From Paenibacillus silviterrae (lineage in GTDB: Bacteria > Bacillota > Bacilli > Paenibacillales > NBRC-103111): 64,000 nt of DNA. Position numbers and translations under genes: made by a program. The first letter of the stretch is position 1; each line of letters opens with the position of its first letter. The stretch spans positions 1,984,001 to 2,048,000 of the forward strand of contig NZ_JASKUT010000002.1 of the NCBI RefSeq assembly GCF_030167925.1. The letters run 5' to 3'. Positions 61,779 through 64,000 of the stretch are shown here, piece by piece. Below the pieces are notes generated by a model. The model saw nothing but the letters and a program-made list of their open reading frames with translations, had not been told where the DNA came from and made no database searches.

Positions 61779-62744
61779 TTGACAGTAAGAACCGCTGCGA
61801 ACACAGCACCGCTGAAACGGCATAAGGCGGCATGGTGGCGAAGCTCATCGATGATGCGGATATGGCACAACTATGAGCTTTACCTATTTTTGATCCCGAC
61901 GATCGTGTATTTCATCTTGTTTCATTATGTTCCGATGTACGGTGTGCAGATTGCGTTTAAGAATTTCATTGCCGTCAAAGGAATAAACGGCAGTCCGTGG
62001 GTTGGCCTTGATCATTTCCAGCGTTTTTTCGAGTCGTATCAATTTATTACCGTGCTCAAGAATACGCTGGGCATCAGCCTCTACGAATTGCTGGTGGCTT
62101 TCCCGGCACCGATCGTGCTGGCGCTGCTCCTGAATCAAACGACGAATGAACGCTTCAAGAAGCTGGTACAGACCGTCACGTATGCACCTCATTTTATTTC
62201 CGTCGTTGTCGTCGTCGGGATGCTCTATCTATTCTTGTCGCCAAAGCACGGTCTCGTCAATCTGATGCTGCTGGGTCTTGGTATCGATCCGATATATTTC
62301 ATGGCGAGCGCGGCATGGTTTAAGACAATCTTCATCTTCTCCGGCATATGGCAAAATCTCGGCTGGGCGACCATCATCTATTTGGCCGCGCTCTCCGGGG
62401 TGAATCCGGATCTGCACGAGGCGGCCGTCGTCGACGGGGCTACGAAGCTTCAGCGCATTCGGCACATCGATCTGCCTTCCATTATGCCGACCATTATGAT
62501 TCTGCTCATCTTGAATATCGGCTCCTTTATGAGCGTCGGCTTCGAAAAGGTGTATTTGATGCAGAATCAGCTGAATGTGGATTCTTCGGAAATTATTCAA
62601 ACCTACGTGTATAAGGCAGGCTTGTTGAATGCCCAATTCAGCTATTCTGCAGCCATCGGTTTTTTTAACTCGGTTGTCAATTTTATTCTGCTGCTTTCGG
62701 TCAATCGCCTGGCCCAAAGAATGAAGCAGGCCAGCTTATGGTGA
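61779..62744 (+). CDS. sugar ABC transporter permease 1, LplB-like (locus 3)
   Basis: 321 residues, six membrane segments (YLFLIPTIVYFILFHYVPMYG first). EAA loop LHEAAVVDGATKLQRIRHIDLPSIMP. TTG start behind AAGGGGGCG. Permease 2 follows after 16 bases. Third copy of this transporter type in the window, again without an ATPase gene. Confidence 0.92.
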   Translation: MTVRTAANTAPLKRHKAAWWRSSSMMRIWHNYELYLFLIPTIVYFILFHYVPMYGVQIAFKNFIAVKGINGSPWVGLDHFQRFFESYQFITVLKNTLGISLYELLVAFPAPIVLALLLNQTTNERFKKLVQTVTYAPHFISVVVVVGMLYLFLSPKHGLVNLMLLGLGIDPIYFMASAAWFKTIFIFSGIWQNLGWATIIYLAALSGVNPDLHEAAVVDGATKLQRIRHIDLPSIMPTIMILLILNIGSFMSVGFEKVYLMQNQLNVDSSEIIQTYVYKAGLLNAQFSYSAAIGFFNSVVNFILLLSVNRLAQRMKQASLW

Positions 62745-62760
62745 GGGGAGGGAGCAAGCC

Positions 62761-63648
62761 ATGACAGCAAGCCGCTCCAGAGCGGACGTACTTTTCGACG
62801 GCTTCACTTATGCTGTTCTGTCCTTACTTATGCTCATGGTGCTGTATCCGTTATACTTTGTGATCATCTCCTCAATCAGCGACCCGGATATGGTGAACCT
62901 GGGGAAGGTGACATTCTACCCGCAGGATCCGAGCTTGGAAGGATATCGAAGAATTTTCGGGGATTCAACCATATGGCTGGGCTACCGCAACTCGCTCATC
63001 TATACTGTGCTTGGAACCTCCTTGAACGTCGTGCTGACGTTAACCGCCGGTTATGCGCTATCGAGGCAGGATCTAAGCGGGCGAAGCCTTGTCATGATGA
63101 TGATTGTGTTCACGATGTTCTTTAGCGGCGGCCTAATTCCAACATACCTTCTCATTAAAGGAATGGGCATGGTCAATACGATCTGGGCGATGATTCTTCC
63201 GAACGCGGTGTCCGCCTACCACATCATTATTACGAGGACCTTCTTTCAAGGAAACGTTCCGCTGGAGCTCCTCGAAGCGGCCAAGATGGACGGCTGCTCC
63301 AATACCCGCTTTTTCCTGCAAATCGTACTGCCTATTTCTCTGCCGATCGTGGCGGTTATGGTGCTTTTCAGCGCGGTAGGGCATTGGAACTCCTATTTTC
63401 AGGCACTCATTTATTTGAAGGATGACGAGCTGCAGCCGCTGCAAATCATTCTTCGTAAAATCCTGATCAGCAATGAAGCTTCTGAGCAGATGATGGACGG
63501 TCTCGTCAATCAGGCGGAGCTTGTGAAGATGGCGGAAACAATGAAATACGGTGTCATTATCGTTTCGAGCTTGCCCGTGCTGATTTTATATCCGTTCCTG
63601 CAAAAATATTTTGTCAAAGGCGTCATGATCGGCTCTCTGAAGGGATAA
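62761..63648 (+). CDS. sugar ABC transporter permease 2, YtcP-like (locus 3)
   Basis: 295 residues, six membrane segments, EAA loop LLEAAKMDGCSNTRFFLQIVLPISLP and the end FLQKYFVKGVMIGSLKG. GGGGAGGGAG lies upstream of the ATG. Works with the preceding permease and the lipoprotein that follows. Confidence 0.93.
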   Translation: MTASRSRADVLFDGFTYAVLSLLMLMVLYPLYFVIISSISDPDMVNLGKVTFYPQDPSLEGYRRIFGDSTIWLGYRNSLIYTVLGTSLNVVLTLTAGYALSRQDLSGRSLVMMMIVFTMFFSGGLIPTYLLIKGMGMVNTIWAMILPNAVSAYHIIITRTFFQGNVPLELLEAAKMDGCSNTRFFLQIVLPISLPIVAVMVLFSAVGHWNSYFQALIYLKDDELQPLQIILRKILISNEASEQMMDGLVNQAELVKMAETMKYGVIIVSSLPVLILYPFLQKYFVKGVMIGSLKG

Positions 63649-63668
63649 AAACGAAGGGGTGCATGTAA

Positions 63669-64000
63669 ATGAGAAGAAAAGGATGGCTTTATGGCGGGCT
63701 GACGACGGCCTTGGCTGTAGCTGTTGGTCTGAGCGGCTGCGGAGGGGACAGCGGCGGAGACGGTGCTGCCGGGAAAAAAGACGACAAAGCGCAGCAGACG
63801 AAGGGGAATGCGAACTTACATGCCACCGGCCTTCCGATTGTGAAGGAGAAGGTGAATCTGAATATCGCCGCCACGTACGGCATTGCCGGTCAGAAGCCGT
63901 TCGGCGAGCTGCCGTTCTTCAAGGAAACGGAAGAGAAGACGAACGTGCATATCAACTGGAATATGAACGATAAGAACAACTGGAAGGAAAAGAAAAATCT
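63669..64000 (+). CDS. extracellular sugar-binding lipoprotein (locus 3), cut by window end
   Basis: The ATG at 63669, with AAGGGGT 9 bases upstream, opens a frame running to the window end without a stop (110 codons). It encodes a signal peptide (RRKGWLYGGLTTALAVAVG), lipobox LSG with Cys24, a Gly/Lys-rich linker and the start of a binding fold (EKVNLNIAATYGIAGQKPFG). The order permease-permease-binding protein matches locus 1. A competing frame at 63659-63973 is a shadow. Confidence 0.9.
   Translation, partial: MRRKGWLYGGLTTALAVAVGLSGCGGDSGGDGAAGKKDDKAQQTKGNANLHATGLPIVKEKVNLNIAATYGIAGQKPFGELPFFKETEEKTNVHINWNMNDKNNWKEKKN

Noticed and set aside
63659..63973. 104-codon frame rich in Arg and Glu at the window end
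   Set aside because: It is a shadow of the lipoprotein gene starting at 63669, which has a ribosome site, a signal peptide and a lipobox.
1..64000. CRISPR arrays, tRNA or rRNA genes, prophage
   Set aside because: No regularly spaced identical repeats of CRISPR size, no cloverleaf-like or conserved rRNA segments, and no phage structural genes were recognised.

Overview
The window looks like the chromosome of a Paenibacillus-type member of the Bacillales. It carries two-component systems of the YesM/YesN type, lipoprotein sugar-binding proteins paired with LplB/YtcP-type permeases and no local ABC ATPase, many TTG/GTG starts behind strong Shine-Dalgarno sequences, and CcpA cre-like sites at catabolic promoters. 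I see no rRNA, tRNA, CRISPR array, phage or intact insertion sequence.

Layout. 1-1.8 kb: end of a persulfide/sulfane-sulfur operon (MBL-fold hydrolase, TusA-like, DsrE-like) followed by its likely sensor-repressor CstR with its own promoter. 1.9-3.3 kb: a malic enzyme on the minus strand. 3.7-20.7 kb: carbohydrate locus 1, with a YesM/YesN pair, a frameshifted secreted glycosidase, a small unknown protein, two permeases and a binding lipoprotein, then a GH67-like protein, an enolase-superfamily acid-sugar dehydratase, a GHL6-like glycosidase and a 2-hydroxyacid dehydrogenase. 20.9-30.3 kb: a glycolate/glyoxylate module (glcE, glcF, glcD, an IclR regulator, an FAH-family protein, malate synthase G, and an LrgA/LrgB pair). 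30.4-31.4 kb: an aldo/keto reductase. 31.8-58.8 kb: carbohydrate locus 2, with a sugar isomerase/epimerase and a Gfo/Idh/MocA oxidoreductase (minus strand), then binding protein, GH2, two permeases, YesM/YesN, a second copy of the GHL6-like / 2-hydroxyacid dehydrogenase / GH67-like triad, a second binding protein, an SDR, an MFS exporter, a GH88 unsaturated uronyl hydrolase, a PL8-like lyase and another isomerase/epimerase. 59.3-64 kb: a membrane-anchored AraC regulator and the start of a third transporter operon, cut by the window end.

How it fits together. Loci 1 and 2 appear to import and break down uronic-acid-containing oligosaccharides (PL8, GH88, GH2, GH67-like, acid-sugar dehydratase, sugar oxidoreductases). 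Each is under a sensor kinase and an AraC-type response regulator. The middle module would oxidise glycolate to glyoxylate and condense it to malate. The malic enzyme 17 kb upstream would then make pyruvate.

Two regulatory codes stand out by eye. First, pairs of GTCG-type half-sites exactly 23 bp apart, with a -10 box 36-37 bp after the second, precede seven transcription units of locus 2; an eighth, decayed pair sits beside a relic binding-protein gene. This points to a class-II AraC-type regulon, probably of the local YesN-like regulator. Second, a 16-bp operator (GTTCATAATAATGAAC or close variant) lies exactly 31 bp after the -10 box at the malic enzyme, glcEFD and FAH/malate synthase promoters. 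This ties those genes into one regulon, most likely of the IclR protein encoded among them.
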